Positions 54,813-64,000 of a stretch of 64,000 nucleotides of DNA are shown here, piece after piece. A model generated the notes under the pieces. That model saw only the letters and a program-made list of their open reading frames with translations, had not been told where the DNA came from and did not search any database. Source of the DNA: Aphanomyces cochlioides. Taxonomy: Eukaryota > Oomycota > Saprolegniomycetes > Saprolegniales > Verrucalvaceae. A program made the translations under genes and the position numbers. The stretch spans positions 248,001 to 312,000 of the forward strand of contig JAHQRK010000009.1 in NCBI GenBank assembly GCA_019828595.1. The letters are read 5' to 3'. Position 1 is the first letter of the stretch; every line of letters starts with the position of its first letter.

Positions 54813-56669
54813 TTATTCTTTCGTCGACAGCGTCGTCAAATACTTCTCCAGCTCGTCGAAATCGTCATCGGCAAAGTCGAATGCGTCATTGCCGCCATTT
54901 TCAGTCGACGCCGAATTGGTTGCTTGGTTGAGTTCTTCCAAATCTTCCAACAAATGATCATGGTCAATGTCTTCCGTCTCTTCATTCTCTTGCTTCGCAG
55001 TCGGCTCCGTGACTTCCTTCTCGGGAACGGCATTCAATGCCTCCATCAAATCTTTCTCTCGGTGCTCGTCCCAACTTCCCTTGCGCTCGTACTCGACATG
55101 GATGTCTTCTTGCTCCGACACAATGCTGAACGTCGAGACGGACGCCGCGGGCTTGGCATTGGCAGCGACTGCTCGTGCTTTTCTCGCTTCGATTTCGTCC
55201 CAGAACTTTTCGTCCTTGCCGAGCATTTCATCGTAAGCTTGCTTGTCTTCCTGGGACAGTGACACGCCTTCGGAGGACGAGACTTCAGTGCCGTCTTGGA
55301 CCGGGGCAAAGATCAAATCGACAAAGAAGTCCGACGCAAAGCGGTTGTCTTGGCAAGCGCCGTCCAATTGGCCTTTTGTCAAGCGAAGGATGCCAAGCGG
55401 AATGTAGCCCGTGTGAAATGCCGCGCGGAACATGGAAATCCGTGCGCCAGAGTCAGTCAAATGGCGGCATCGAATAAGAACATCGCCTTGGAGCATGCAA
55501 TCGACATGGAAGCTCAGCGAACCGTCCGAGGTACTGACCCATTCGACGCCTTTGCCTTCCTTCACTGCTGTCCATGTCGTCGTGAAGACGAGCTTGCCGC
55601 CTTTGAAGATCTGCAGGTACGGGCAGCAGCCTTCCTCAACAATTTCGGTCAAGCCGTCTTCTTCGACCGTTGTCCGTGAGCCGAAAATCGGAATTTGATT
55701 GATAATGACACGGCGGAGCAGCAACGGCACGCTGCGTGGCTTGACGCCGTCCAACACGTTGGTGAAGTACTGCAGATAGCGCCGTTGCGATGGAATCGTC
55801 AGTCGTTCGACAGACGTTTTGCACTGGTCGCTTACGTGCTGCAACGCCTCCATGGGGGAATCAAACAGCCCAATCCAAGCAAGATAGCAGGCAATCACTG
55901 TTCCCGTGCGGCCTTTGCCTGTCAAACAATGGACACAAGCGACGTTTTTGGCATCGGCAGCACACCAGCTTTCAATCGACGCGCAAATCTTGAAAAGGAG
56001 GCCTAGAAATGTCATCTATCCTCATAATTTCCACAACGAACGGACCTAGAGGCGGCGCTGGATGGCCTGGAAAGTAGAATTCCAGCACTTGATTGTCGAA
56101 ATGGCTGTAGTCGTAGGTCTCCTCTGCGACAGAACGCTCGTTAGTTCTCAAGATGGCGTGTTAAATATTGTACCGCTGAGATTCCAGATCATATAGTGGC
56201 CTTTGTGCGCTGCATTCAAATGCTTGGCGATCACATCAATTGGATTGTCTTTGATCGGTCCCATGGATTGTTTATTGCCGTGGTTCTTGGTTGGAAAGCC
56301 CATCGCAATCATGTGCTCGGTCACATATGTGAAATTCAGAGTCGAAATGTCCACTTGATGCGGCTCCAATGCGTTGCTGAGGCGGCGTTGCAAAGCATCC
56401 ATATCGGCAGCATCGAGGGCTTTCTTGACTTTGGCAGATCCTTCTTTTGCAGCGTACGTTGCCGCGCTTTGAGCTTTCTTCATGAATGAATACATGCCAG
56501 AAGCAGCTGCAGACGCCGCTGCAGACGCTGCTGCCATCGTTTCCGCCGATACAAGTTGACCTCCACTACTTGTACGTGTTGTTTCACCAAAAAGACTCAC
56601 ATCTTCTTCGTGTTGGCCTTCTGTATTCGCCGCGGGCTTGGCAAACCGATCGCTTAGTCGCTTCAGCAT
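54813..56669 (-). CDS. PTEN-like phosphatase with C2 domain, three exons
   Basis: Predicted 587 residues from exons 56669-56174, 56123-56046 and 56002-54813. Introns are 50 bp (56173-56124, GTACAA...TCGCAG, with CTAAC branch-like motif) and 43 bp (56045-56003, GTCCGT...TTCTAG). The ~100-residue Ala/Ser-rich N-terminal region precedes a PTEN-type phosphatase domain (YVTEHMIAMGFPTKNHG, YDYSHFDNQVLEFYFPGHPA) with the active site HCLTGKGRTG around Cys217, so the CX5R loop is intact. A C2-like beta domain follows, then an acidic tail (DDDFDELEKYLTTL). PTEN dephosphorylates PtdIns(3,4,5)P3; the lid residues here (LTGK rather than KAGK) leave substrate preference open. Not an auxilin: no J domain at the end. 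Confidence 0.9.
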
Positions 56670-56962
56670 GAGAGATCCTTCTTTCCCCTATTGACAGACG
56701 AGTAGAGTCAAGGAATTTTCGGATAAAATATCCGGGAGTTTGGACTTTATATTGTTTTATATGAGCATAAATTCTCATACTAAATTCAAGTATAACAGTA
56801 TTAAGTATAAACATAAACAATATTAATCCCTGGAATATATGATCATATAAAGATATACAAAACATGCTGTCATCACTTGATTTTGGTATACTCATTTTAC
56901 GAACGTGAGTAAATTTATTTTATTATATATTACAGTTTTGAATTTGCGCGCCAAACATCTTC

Positions 56963-59626
56963 TCACGGCGACACTTCTTCCCATTGCAGAAAGTACCCGA
57001 TCAAGATAGGAAGAAGAACGAAAAAGGCCAACGTGATGATGATGCTCTCGTTCGTCCAAACTGCGCTGGAAAGAAGCGCGCCACTTGAGATGACGCCCCA
57101 CGCCAACATAGACTGCGTCTTGGGCGTCCGTTTCTTCGTCACCGGCGGCACGGTGATATCGCTCTTCTGTTCAGAAGTGGGAGACGCCGCTGCCTTGGCC
57201 TGGTTTTCATGCTGTTGCAGTTCCAAGACACACTTGTCGCATGTCCGCATCGTCTTCCACGAATTGGTATGGATACGATGTGTTGAGCAATTGCCGCACA
57301 CGATATGTCCACAGATTCGACAATTGTGTCGGTGGATGAAAATAGGGACAGAGTCGCACAAATAGCAGTGCGAATCTTTCTTCTTGTGATCATAGTCGCT
57401 CTTTGGGGCGACATGCACGTCTTTGAGCACTTGTGGTCCCAATCGTTGATGTGGTTTCACAGCCGCGTGGTAATCAATTGGTTCTTCCTCATCGTAACCA
57501 CTGCTCGAACTGCTAATGCTCTTGTAGACACGATTCTCGTACAATGTGCGGAAGCGCTTGAGAAGTTTGAGAGGTGAATCGACGGCCAAGATATTGATGA
57601 CCACGGCAGGCAACATTCCACCAAGATCCATATGCACAATAAGAGTGACTTCACATTGGGTGTCTGCCAGTGGTTTCAGCAAGTACCCAGAAATGTGAGT
57701 GTGGGCACGAACAAAACCCTTCGCTTCGGGTACTGTTGGATGTTCAATCGAGCGTGATGCGATTGCGATCGTCCCATCTTCGAGATGCTTCTCGGACGTA
57801 ATTACGACAAAATCGCGGGCCAAGGTCGGGAACACTGGTTTGGCTTGGGCGTAACGCACAGACGTCTTGGTGGGGAGATCGACAAGTTCGACAACCCTGC
57901 ACGAGGCAGTCATTTCGTCAAAGGTTGTCATTTCCGTGATATCTTGGAGAATTTCTGCGAGGAATCCGGCTGGGCAATTGATGACTCCTTTCGCCATCAC
58001 TGCATTCCACTCGGATCCTTGGACAACACCGCGGTAAACAGTGATGCCTTCTGATGTTTTGACTTCGTTCCAGGTCGTGTCTGTGCAGGTTGCGGACGCT
58101 TTGTCAACAAGAATGCGAACACCTTCCGCCCCGTGCTGAATGTACTCTGTTGACCCTGACATGAATGGCAGCGACGGCTCTCCAGCTGATCGTGAAACCG
58201 GGGACAGAGATGGCGGAGACGGCGACACTGCAGGCCGAATGGATCGAGAGCTCTTTCGCGTATTGTAAAGTTCGCGGAAGCGTTTCAAGAGCTTGACTGG
58301 AGAATCGACAGCTAAGATATTGATGACCACTGCAGGCAGCATCCCACCAAGATCCATGTGCACGATGAGCGTCACTTCACATTCGTCTTCACCCAACGGA
58401 CGGATGACATAGCCTGATACATGAGTATGTGCACGGACAAAATGCTTGTCCTCAGGCGTGCTCTCATGCGTGATGGATCGCGAGGCAATGGCAATCGCAC
58501 CGTCGTTTAGGCGCTTCTCTGACGTGACAACAAGAAAATCGCGAGCAGATGTCGGGAAGACTGGCTTGGCTTGCACGTATCGAATGGATGTTTTGGTTGC
58601 TGCATCGACGACTTGAATGACTTTGCACGTCGCGGTCATGTCGTCAAATGTGGTCATTTCAGCCGCATCTTGAAGCTTATCAGCCAAAAAGTCTCCGCTG
58701 CATGGAATTTTCCCTTGAGCTTTGACAGCGTTCCAGTCGGACCCAGCGACTACGCCACGATAAACAGTAATCCCGTCGACGGTTTTGACTTCAGTCCAAG
58801 TAGTGTCCGCACATGTGGGGGATGCCTTATCAAGCAAGATCCTAACACTCTCACTGCCATGTGAGACGTGCTCTGGAACAGCTGAAGCATGTCGGTTGTC
58901 GAAATTGAGACTGTGGCTACGAGGCGGTAATCGCGCTGGTGCAGAAGTAGATCGTGGTTGAGTTGCACTGCTGCTTCGATGCGGCACAATTTCTCCATAC
59001 AGGTGACGAAATCGCTTCAGGAGTTTGATAGGCGAGTCGACAGCCAAGAGATTGATGACAATAGCTGGCAACATGCCGCCAAGGTCCATATGCACGATAA
59101 GAGTTACGTGGCATTGTTCTTCTCCAAAAGGTCGGATCACGTAGCCAGAAATGTGAGTGTGGGCGCGGACAAAATGCTTATCGACTGGTGTACTTTCATG
59201 CGTAATAGACCGTGAAGCAATGGCAATCGTAGCATCCTCGAATCGCTTCTCAGATGTAATGACGAGGAAATCGCGCGCCGACGTTGGAAACACTGGTTTG
59301 GCTTGAACGTATCGAATCGTCGTCTTCGAAGCTGCATCCACGGTATCGATGAGGCGGGAGCGAGCAGTCATTTCATCAAAGACTGGCATCTCATCAAGAT
59401 CCTGGAGTTTCTCAGCGAGCACTCTTGCCGGGCACCCAACAATGCCTTTGGCTTTGACGGCATTCCAATCTGATCCAGCGACGATTCCTCGATACACTGT
59501 GATACCATCGACCGTCTTGACTTCTGTCCACGTCGTGTCGATGCATGTGTCAGATTCCTTGTCGAGCAAGAGGCGAACGCTCTCGGCACCGTGCGCGACA
59601 TACTTTTGCGTCGTCGTCACACACAT
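56963..59626 (-). CDS. Triple START-domain protein with FYVE-like finger and membrane tail
   Basis: Intronless, 887 residues. Three homologous START-type lipid-binding domains, about residues 1-215, 245-455 and 490-705. Each contains DTTW-EVKT-GITVYRG, then YVQAKPVFPT-ARDF, and ends VHMDLGGMLPA-VIN-LAVDSP-KLLKRFR. A FYVE-like zinc finger follows at about 735-805 (CYLCDSVPIF, HRHNCRICGHIVCGNCS, CDKC). The basic RHHCR core is altered to HRHNCR and the WxxD motif is missing, so PtdIns3P binding is uncertain. Two hydrophobic segments close the protein (SMLAWGVISSGALLSSAVW; IIITLAFFVLLPILIGYFL). START plus FYVE fusions are expanded in oomycetes; three START units and a membrane anchor suggest lipid transfer at endomembrane contacts. 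It lies 293 bp upstream of the PTEN-like gene on the same strand. Confidence 0.92.
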   Translation of the reverse strand: MCVTTTQKYVAHGAESVRLLLDKESDTCIDTTWTEVKTVDGITVYRGIVAGSDWNAVKAKGIVGCPARVLAEKLQDLDEMPVFDEMTARSRLIDTVDAASKTTIRYVQAKPVFPTSARDFLVITSEKRFEDATIAIASRSITHESTPVDKHFVRAHTHISGYVIRPFGEEQCHVTLIVHMDLGGMLPAIVINLLAVDSPIKLLKRFRHLYGEIVPHRSSSATQPRSTSAPARLPPRSHSLNFDNRHASAVPEHVSHGSESVRILLDKASPTCADTTWTEVKTVDGITVYRGVVAGSDWNAVKAQGKIPCSGDFLADKLQDAAEMTTFDDMTATCKVIQVVDAATKTSIRYVQAKPVFPTSARDFLVVTSEKRLNDGAIAIASRSITHESTPEDKHFVRAHTHVSGYVIRPLGEDECEVTLIVHMDLGGMLPAVVINILAVDSPVKLLKRFRELYNTRKSSRSIRPAVSPSPPSLSPVSRSAGEPSLPFMSGSTEYIQHGAEGVRILVDKASATCTDTTWNEVKTSEGITVYRGVVQGSEWNAVMAKGVINCPAGFLAEILQDITEMTTFDEMTASCRVVELVDLPTKTSVRYAQAKPVFPTLARDFVVITSEKHLEDGTIAIASRSIEHPTVPEAKGFVRAHTHISGYLLKPLADTQCEVTLIVHMDLGGMLPAVVINILAVDSPLKLLKRFRTLYENRVYKSISSSSSGYDEEEPIDYHAAVKPHQRLGPQVLKDVHVAPKSDYDHKKKDSHCYLCDSVPIFIHRHNCRICGHIVCGNCSTHRIHTNSWKTMRTCDKCVLELQQHENQAKAAASPTSEQKSDITVPPVTKKRTPKTQSMLAWGVISSGALLSSAVWTNESIIITLAFFVLLPILIGYFLQWEEVSP

Positions 59627-60625
59627 GCTCGAGTGTGTATTGAAAAGTGGAAGACGTGAGAACGAAACCGTCTCATCCTCCCATTATACCACCCTTATAC
59701 GATCCTCTACGAAATCAACTCAACATTCGTGCCGGAACGTTGTGCTCCACACGCCAGTCCACAGATCCAGAGAACGGAACACATTGCTGTTTCGGTCCTA
59801 TAGAGTCCGCTGGGCTGCGCTGTTCCTCGGGGTTTGATCAACATGGCTGCCAACCGCCATATTGCGACGGATTCATCCCTTGCGATACATGGGTGACAGG
59901 TCCCCATCTGTAGTGTGGAATTGTTGATCTATGTCCGATTGCCCAATCAAAAGAGTCAAATCCTACAATTTGCAAGCTATTTCAGCCAATCAAATGCATG
60001 TCCAATGTCGCAGTAGGGAGTCTTCAAGCTTTGACAACTTTGGCATCTGCGACGAATGGAAGAGCCTTCGTTTGAACTCTCACGGTTCTATGGCGTTCAC
60101 ATCCATCAAAATGATTGAGCGATGTGGATCGCAGTACTAATCAAGCTCCACAATGAGATGGTGAGGCTCGAAGTTCTGAGCCAAATTGAAAAGTTAAAGG
60201 CGATGATGGTGAAAGGGAATAAACTGAACACAGGAAGTGATGACGAAACTTTGCGGAGAAGAAAGCTTTAGAAACCCATCAAGAGCTTGAACACTCCCGT
60301 CAACGAGTTAGTTGATCCATGCCGCAGCGACATTCAATCCATTTGTCCAGTGACGAGCCTCACTGCTCTTGCTCCACCCGGTGGTCCATTGAAAGGTCAA
60401 CTCAATGCCAAGTTAAGCTGAGAACGAAGAGAGAAATCGACTTGGAACAAGTTTAAGATCGCACTGGGCCGGCGAATGCACTTGGAACAAAGAACATTTC
60501 GATCGAAGTCGGGACTTTCGTTGGCGTATCTTTGGATGCATCTTCAACCTTGACAACAACTGATACTTTCAAAGTTAATATAATATTATTTCTCACAAGC
60601 AATATTGGCAAAAAGCGCGCCATTT
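59627..60625. other. No gene recognised
   Basis: Intergenic between the START-FYVE gene (5' end) and the MscS gene (3' end). Open frames at 59647-60140 lack family features. 60150-60600 has no long frame. Confidence 0.4.
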
Positions 60626-62111
60626 TCAAAAAATTGATCCCGTGACCAAGCCAAATTCCGTCGAGAAAGGCGCGTCGTCCTCGAGAAGATCCACATGCAG
60701 CTCATTTGACTCACGGTCTTGCATCTTCACCCCCAAGTCTTCCATGATCTCCATGGCTGCAAGCCACACTTCAGATTTGATCATGGCGTGTTTCTTGGCA
60801 TCAAGTTCATCAGTATAAGTGTACAGGCGAATCGTGAACAGCGCTTCCATTGTAACAAAGAAGAACCTTGACTTGTCCACACCGTTGTATTCCTCGTGTG
60901 ATGTCAATCCCATGTGGCGTGATTGCAGCTATTACGGTTTTCAAGATCAAATGTTGTGCCTGGGGATATTACCATCACTTCCAAATCATGCATAAAGGTT
61001 TCCAACAAATCCACGGACGTTGAAGGATGCACTCGAATGTCCATTTGAAGCTGTCTCTTTGGACGCTGCGAGTAATTCACCTGATAACTGGTAAGAACGG
61101 ATGAAGTGGTCAATGTAATAATACCATCGGTTTGTAGAGAAAGAAGCTATTGGGAACGAAGATCTTGGTTCCATCCAAAGCAAGGACGACTGTGTACCGT
61201 AACGCAACGCGCTGGACGTGACCTTTGATTGATCCCACTTGGATGAATTCATCCACACGAAATGGAGCATTGAGGACAAGGTAAAGCCCTCCGACAGCAT
61301 TGTGCGTCTGAGATCATGGTCATCAAGGCCAACGAATTTTTACGTACCGCGCCAACAAAGCCAAGAGCCATAGCTCCACCAATCATGCCAAGAAAGGAAT
61401 ACTTCAGAAGTGTCTGATCTTGCCACATTTGCAGATAAATGTACATTGATGCAATGACTAGAACCAACAAGCGCAGAAGCTAGAGCGCAGGTTCAGCATA
61501 GAGCGAAAAAATCTCAAACCTTGATCGATTCAGAAATGACAACTTTCTTCGAGTTGTCTGCCTTTCCACCAAAGCGGCGGACTGCCAACTACAGAGCATT
61601 GGTCAATCAACTACTCAAGGAATTCAGCACCCGATCAATGACATTAAAAATCGAGTAGATCCACATCAGAAAGAAGATCCCCCAGATGTAGATATGGAAG
61701 CGACAGAGATATGGTGCCAATAGCGAAACCATTGCTGCCCCCATGCACAACGTAGCACTCAACAAGTATGTTGTACTCGATGTGCACAGCTTGACATAGT
61801 CGTCGACAATTCTATAATACGAGGTTCATTTTCATGCCGAGACACAAGAATACTTACTCTCGTACAAATGGAAGTTTACCCAACGTGAAGAGAAGCACTC
61901 GAAGCAACACGCGAGGCAAGAAAGTTGCAAAGAAGATCATTGCTCCAGCCAAGATTAGATATCCCGGCGCTTCATCTCGAACGCAATTCCACCAATTTGG
62001 TATATCCCGGATCGAAACACAGTCATTTCGAAGTGTCAAGTTCTTGCAATGACTGTAGTCTGCGGCCACACCTGTAGCAATGACGGCAACGACAGTGGCG
62101 AAGGAGCGCAT
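60626..62111 (-). CDS. MscS-family mechanosensitive channel, seven exons
   Basis: Predicted 397 residues from exons 62111-61858, 61811-61631, 61588-61520, 61479-61348, 61307-61125, 61080-60973 and 60892-60626. Introns are 46, 42, 40, 40, 44 and probably 80 bp; the last (60972-60893, GTAATA...CACGAG) is the least certain. A signal-like or first membrane segment (MRSFATVVAVIATGVAADY) and several hydrophobic segments (LILAGAMIFFATFLPRVLLR; LLRLLVLVIASMYIYL; FLGMIGGAMALGFVGA) precede the MscS pore-exit and beta domain: NAVGGLYLVLNAPFRVDEFI, VGSIKGHVQRVALRYTVV, DGTKIFVPNSFF, NYSQRPKRQLQMDIRV. The C-terminal alpha/beta domain ends the protein. MscS channels release osmolytes under membrane tension. 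The start 62111 lies 65 bp from the divergent TRAPPC11 start. Confidence 0.83.
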
Positions 62112-62176
62112 GTTGTTTTCTGAAAGATGAATACTCCGGTTAATGCATCCGGAATCTCCACGTCGACAACAGAAAG
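62112..62176. promoter_or_regulatory. 65-bp bidirectional intergenic promoter
   Basis: The whole interval between the divergent ATGs of the MscS and TRAPPC11 genes. Both 5' untranslated regions and promoters must overlap within or extend into each other's coding sequence. No TATA box is evident. Confidence 0.5.
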
Positions 62177-64000
62177 ATGGAGGCATTCCCAGCGGAGCTC
62201 AAGGACGTGCCTCGCCCTCTCGTCGCGGCGCTTGGTCCAAACGAAATCCAATCTCGGATTTTGCCCATCTTGCGCTCTATTAATGAAGAATTTATGCCGC
62301 AAGTTCAGCTCAAGTCATTTGGGTATGATCATCGATGGTTGTTTCCACCGAAAAAAGAAAAGATGTCCTCGGCAGTCCAAGGTATTATCAAGAGTTGCTG
62401 GTTGAAGAAGCATCAAGAAAGTCTCCCATCAGTATTGTTGTTATTTTACGCATTCGAGCCTCGCCTCGCCATGCGGGACTGGGCAATCCAAGAAACAATC
62501 ATCCGGGACGAAGTCGAGGACCTACGACGTAGCCTGTCCGGACGAGACTGCAAGATAATACTGGTTCTTGTCCAATTAGTCGACGATAGTCCAAATGCTG
62601 CCGCGGGAACTTCAAGCATGGTGATGAATCATGCAAACAACAGCGAAGAACGACTTCAGAGTTTGCGGAAACGGGCTGAATTGGATACCAAGAGCGTATG
62701 GCTCCTGAAGGATTTCGTTCGAACAAGCCCTCAATTGATCAAGCTCGAAGCAGCCGTGCGGACTCATGCCATTGATTACTACAAGGCTCAAGCGAAGCGC
62801 GTGAAGAAATACAAGAAAGTGTCTCCACAGCTAGCCGTGCGCCACAGCTTTAAGATTGCACACTTCTATGAATTTCGCAAGTACACATCCAAGATGCTTG
62901 TGCATTATGAAGCTGCCTACAAAGCTTTATCGTTATTGCCTCCTCAAGAACTTTCGAATATGGTGGTGAAATGTGCAGCGGAGTACATCCATTTCAAGCT
63001 CATCTACCACACGATATTTTCCAACCAAAATTTGAAAGTTGCAGTGGACCAACTTCAGCGCCACATGAAGCTATTTGGGCGAGCAACTGTAGGAAGAACT
63101 CCATACGTGCATTGGGCATGGGTGAGCCGACAATACCAAGTATTTGGTCAACTCGTATTGCAGTCGCAATCGTTGGGTTTGGTCAACACCGGTGGTTTGG
63201 ATTCTGATCTGTACAAGGAAGCCTACTTGTACTTTAGTGCTGCTGCTAAATATGCAACTCAGAGACGGAAAGCTGCTTCACATCTAGATTTTGATCCAAA
63301 GTCGACACCAGCGCCTTTAATTCCGTCCGTTTTTGTGGGAGACGAGTTCGATAACATTGGTCGAACAGAAGCTGTGGAGAAGTCTGTACCTCACGCAGCC
63401 ATTGCTATTGAATTACTTGGTCAAGCAATCAGTCATGTTGAGAAGCATCTCAGTCAGTGTCACCGACTCAAGAACCGCCTACTACTTCGGCTTGGTATTG
63501 AGCATGGTGCCAACCAAGACTACGGAATCGCGCGGCATGAACTCGAAGCTGCGAAAGGATCATACCTTCAAGAACACTGGTACGCTGAAGTGAGCCAGAT
63601 TTTACAACAACTTCTGATGTGCGTCTATGACGATTCGGCTGCTTTCTTGGACTACTCGCTCCAACTCTTGAGCCCCAAGCTTGCAGCATTTGTGGATGAG
63701 AATGATCGTGTGGCTGCTCACGTTGGCATGTTTCAGACTTTTGACCATATTGCATCTTCAGGCAAAACACCTCCTGAAATTGAACTTGACGGGCTCAAGA
63801 ATGTGATTACAGTCGATGTGGATTTTGGTGGGAAAAAAGCTTTTGTCTGTGAAAAGATCCAAGTGCATGTTCAAGTGGAATCCTTTTTGCCTGTTCCAAT
63901 TGCTCTCCATTCGATAGCTATTGTTTTTGACGATGACATGGGAGCCACATACAATAATGTGTTGGATCATACGACTTTCGACCTTTCTCTCGTTCCCCAC
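62177..64000 (+). CDS. TRAPPC11: TRAPP complex subunit 11 (foie gras) homologue, N-terminal 608 residues
   Basis: The frame from ATG 62177 stays open to the window edge, 608 codons with no stop, so the gene is cut off. It is intronless so far. Residues ~1-190 are a divergent N-terminal region (MEAFPAELKDVPRPLVAALG; LRSINEEFMPQVQLKSFGYD). The foie-gras domain starts about residue 196 (HAIDYYKAQAKRVKKYKK, LAVRHSFKIAHFYEFRKYTS, MLVHYEAAYKALSLL) and continues as helical TPR-like repeats (AAIAIELLGQAISHVEKHLS; DYGIARHELEAAKGSYLQEH), then a beta-rich part (NVITVDVDFGGKKAFVCEKI) resembling the gryzun region. TRAPPC11 is a subunit of metazoan-type TRAPPIII, a Rab1 exchange factor in ER-Golgi traffic and autophagy. 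The full-length family protein is about 1100 residues, so roughly half is present. Confidence 0.88.
   Translation, partial: MEAFPAELKDVPRPLVAALGPNEIQSRILPILRSINEEFMPQVQLKSFGYDHRWLFPPKKEKMSSAVQGIIKSCWLKKHQESLPSVLLLFYAFEPRLAMRDWAIQETIIRDEVEDLRRSLSGRDCKIILVLVQLVDDSPNAAAGTSSMVMNHANNSEERLQSLRKRAELDTKSVWLLKDFVRTSPQLIKLEAAVRTHAIDYYKAQAKRVKKYKKVSPQLAVRHSFKIAHFYEFRKYTSKMLVHYEAAYKALSLLPPQELSNMVVKCAAEYIHFKLIYHTIFSNQNLKVAVDQLQRHMKLFGRATVGRTPYVHWAWVSRQYQVFGQLVLQSQSLGLVNTGGLDSDLYKEAYLYFSAAAKYATQRRKAASHLDFDPKSTPAPLIPSVFVGDEFDNIGRTEAVEKSVPHAAIAIELLGQAISHVEKHLSQCHRLKNRLLLRLGIEHGANQDYGIARHELEAAKGSYLQEHWYAEVSQILQQLLMCVYDDSAAFLDYSLQLLSPKLAAFVDENDRVAAHVGMFQTFDHIASSGKTPPEIELDGLKNVITVDVDFGGKKAFVCEKIQVHVQVESFLPVPIALHSIAIVFDDDMGATYNNVLDHTTFDLSLVPH

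Noticed and set aside
60150..60620. Possible gene between the START-FYVE and MscS genes
   Set aside because: No frame longer than ~60 codons with protein-like composition, no splice-consistent assembly.

Overview
The window looks like nuclear DNA of an oomycete, most likely a saprolegnialean of the Aphanomyces type. This is inferred from very short spliceosomal introns (40-52 bp, one probable 80 bp), a START-domain protein fused to a FYVE-like zinc finger, a family of secreted glycine-zipper proteins, EF-hand membrane proteins with Thr/Pro repeats, and a mixed eukaryotic transposon load (Helitron, Copia, Merlin, hAT, PIF/Harbinger, Tc1/IS630-like, pogo-like, MULE-type MITE). Nothing suggests a bacterial or viral replicon.

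Layout. 0.3-6.6 kb: two EF-hand type II membrane proteins on the minus strand; the larger carries about 50 Thr/Pro repeats. 6.6-14.3 kb: decayed and duplicated coding relics around an intact two-domain glycine-zipper gene (9092-10045) and a 1.08 kb non-autonomous hAT element with a perfect 8-bp target duplication. 14.8-29.97 kb: transposon nest with an apparently intact PIF/Harbinger element inside a Tc1-like TIR element, an IS630-like transposase beside an unrecognised 320-residue ORF, a giant near-perfect inverted repeat, a second hAT copy, a foldback element inside a MITE, one glycine-zipper gene and a dead second Harbinger. 30-32 kb and 52.9-54.2 kb: two more glycine-zipper genes, each lying between copies of a recurring ~90 bp inverted-repeat element. 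35-40 kb: broken Copia retrotransposon with a Merlin transposon inside its reverse transcriptase. 41.1-42.0 kb: internally deleted Merlin relative. 42.2-48.9 kb: frameshifted Helitron with a recognisable 3' hairpin end.

From 54.8 kb to the end the DNA becomes compact and conserved: a PTEN-like phosphatase, a triple-START/FYVE/transmembrane protein, an MscS-type channel with seven exons, and, 65 bp away and divergent, the N-terminal 608 residues of a TRAPPC11 (foie gras) homologue that runs off the window. The contrast between this block and the repeat-rich remainder is sharp.

The most interesting signal is the ~90 bp inverted repeat (arms near TTACCTCGCTTTAGTGACAT and ATGTCATTAAACCGAGGTAA). 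It occurs eight times, always in the same orientation. It lies about 200-280 bp upstream of all three plus-strand glycine-zipper genes and again about 200-250 bp downstream of two, so those genes sit in 1.2-1.3 kb units bounded by this repeat. It could be a conserved regulatory hairpin or the trace of a cassette-duplication mechanism.
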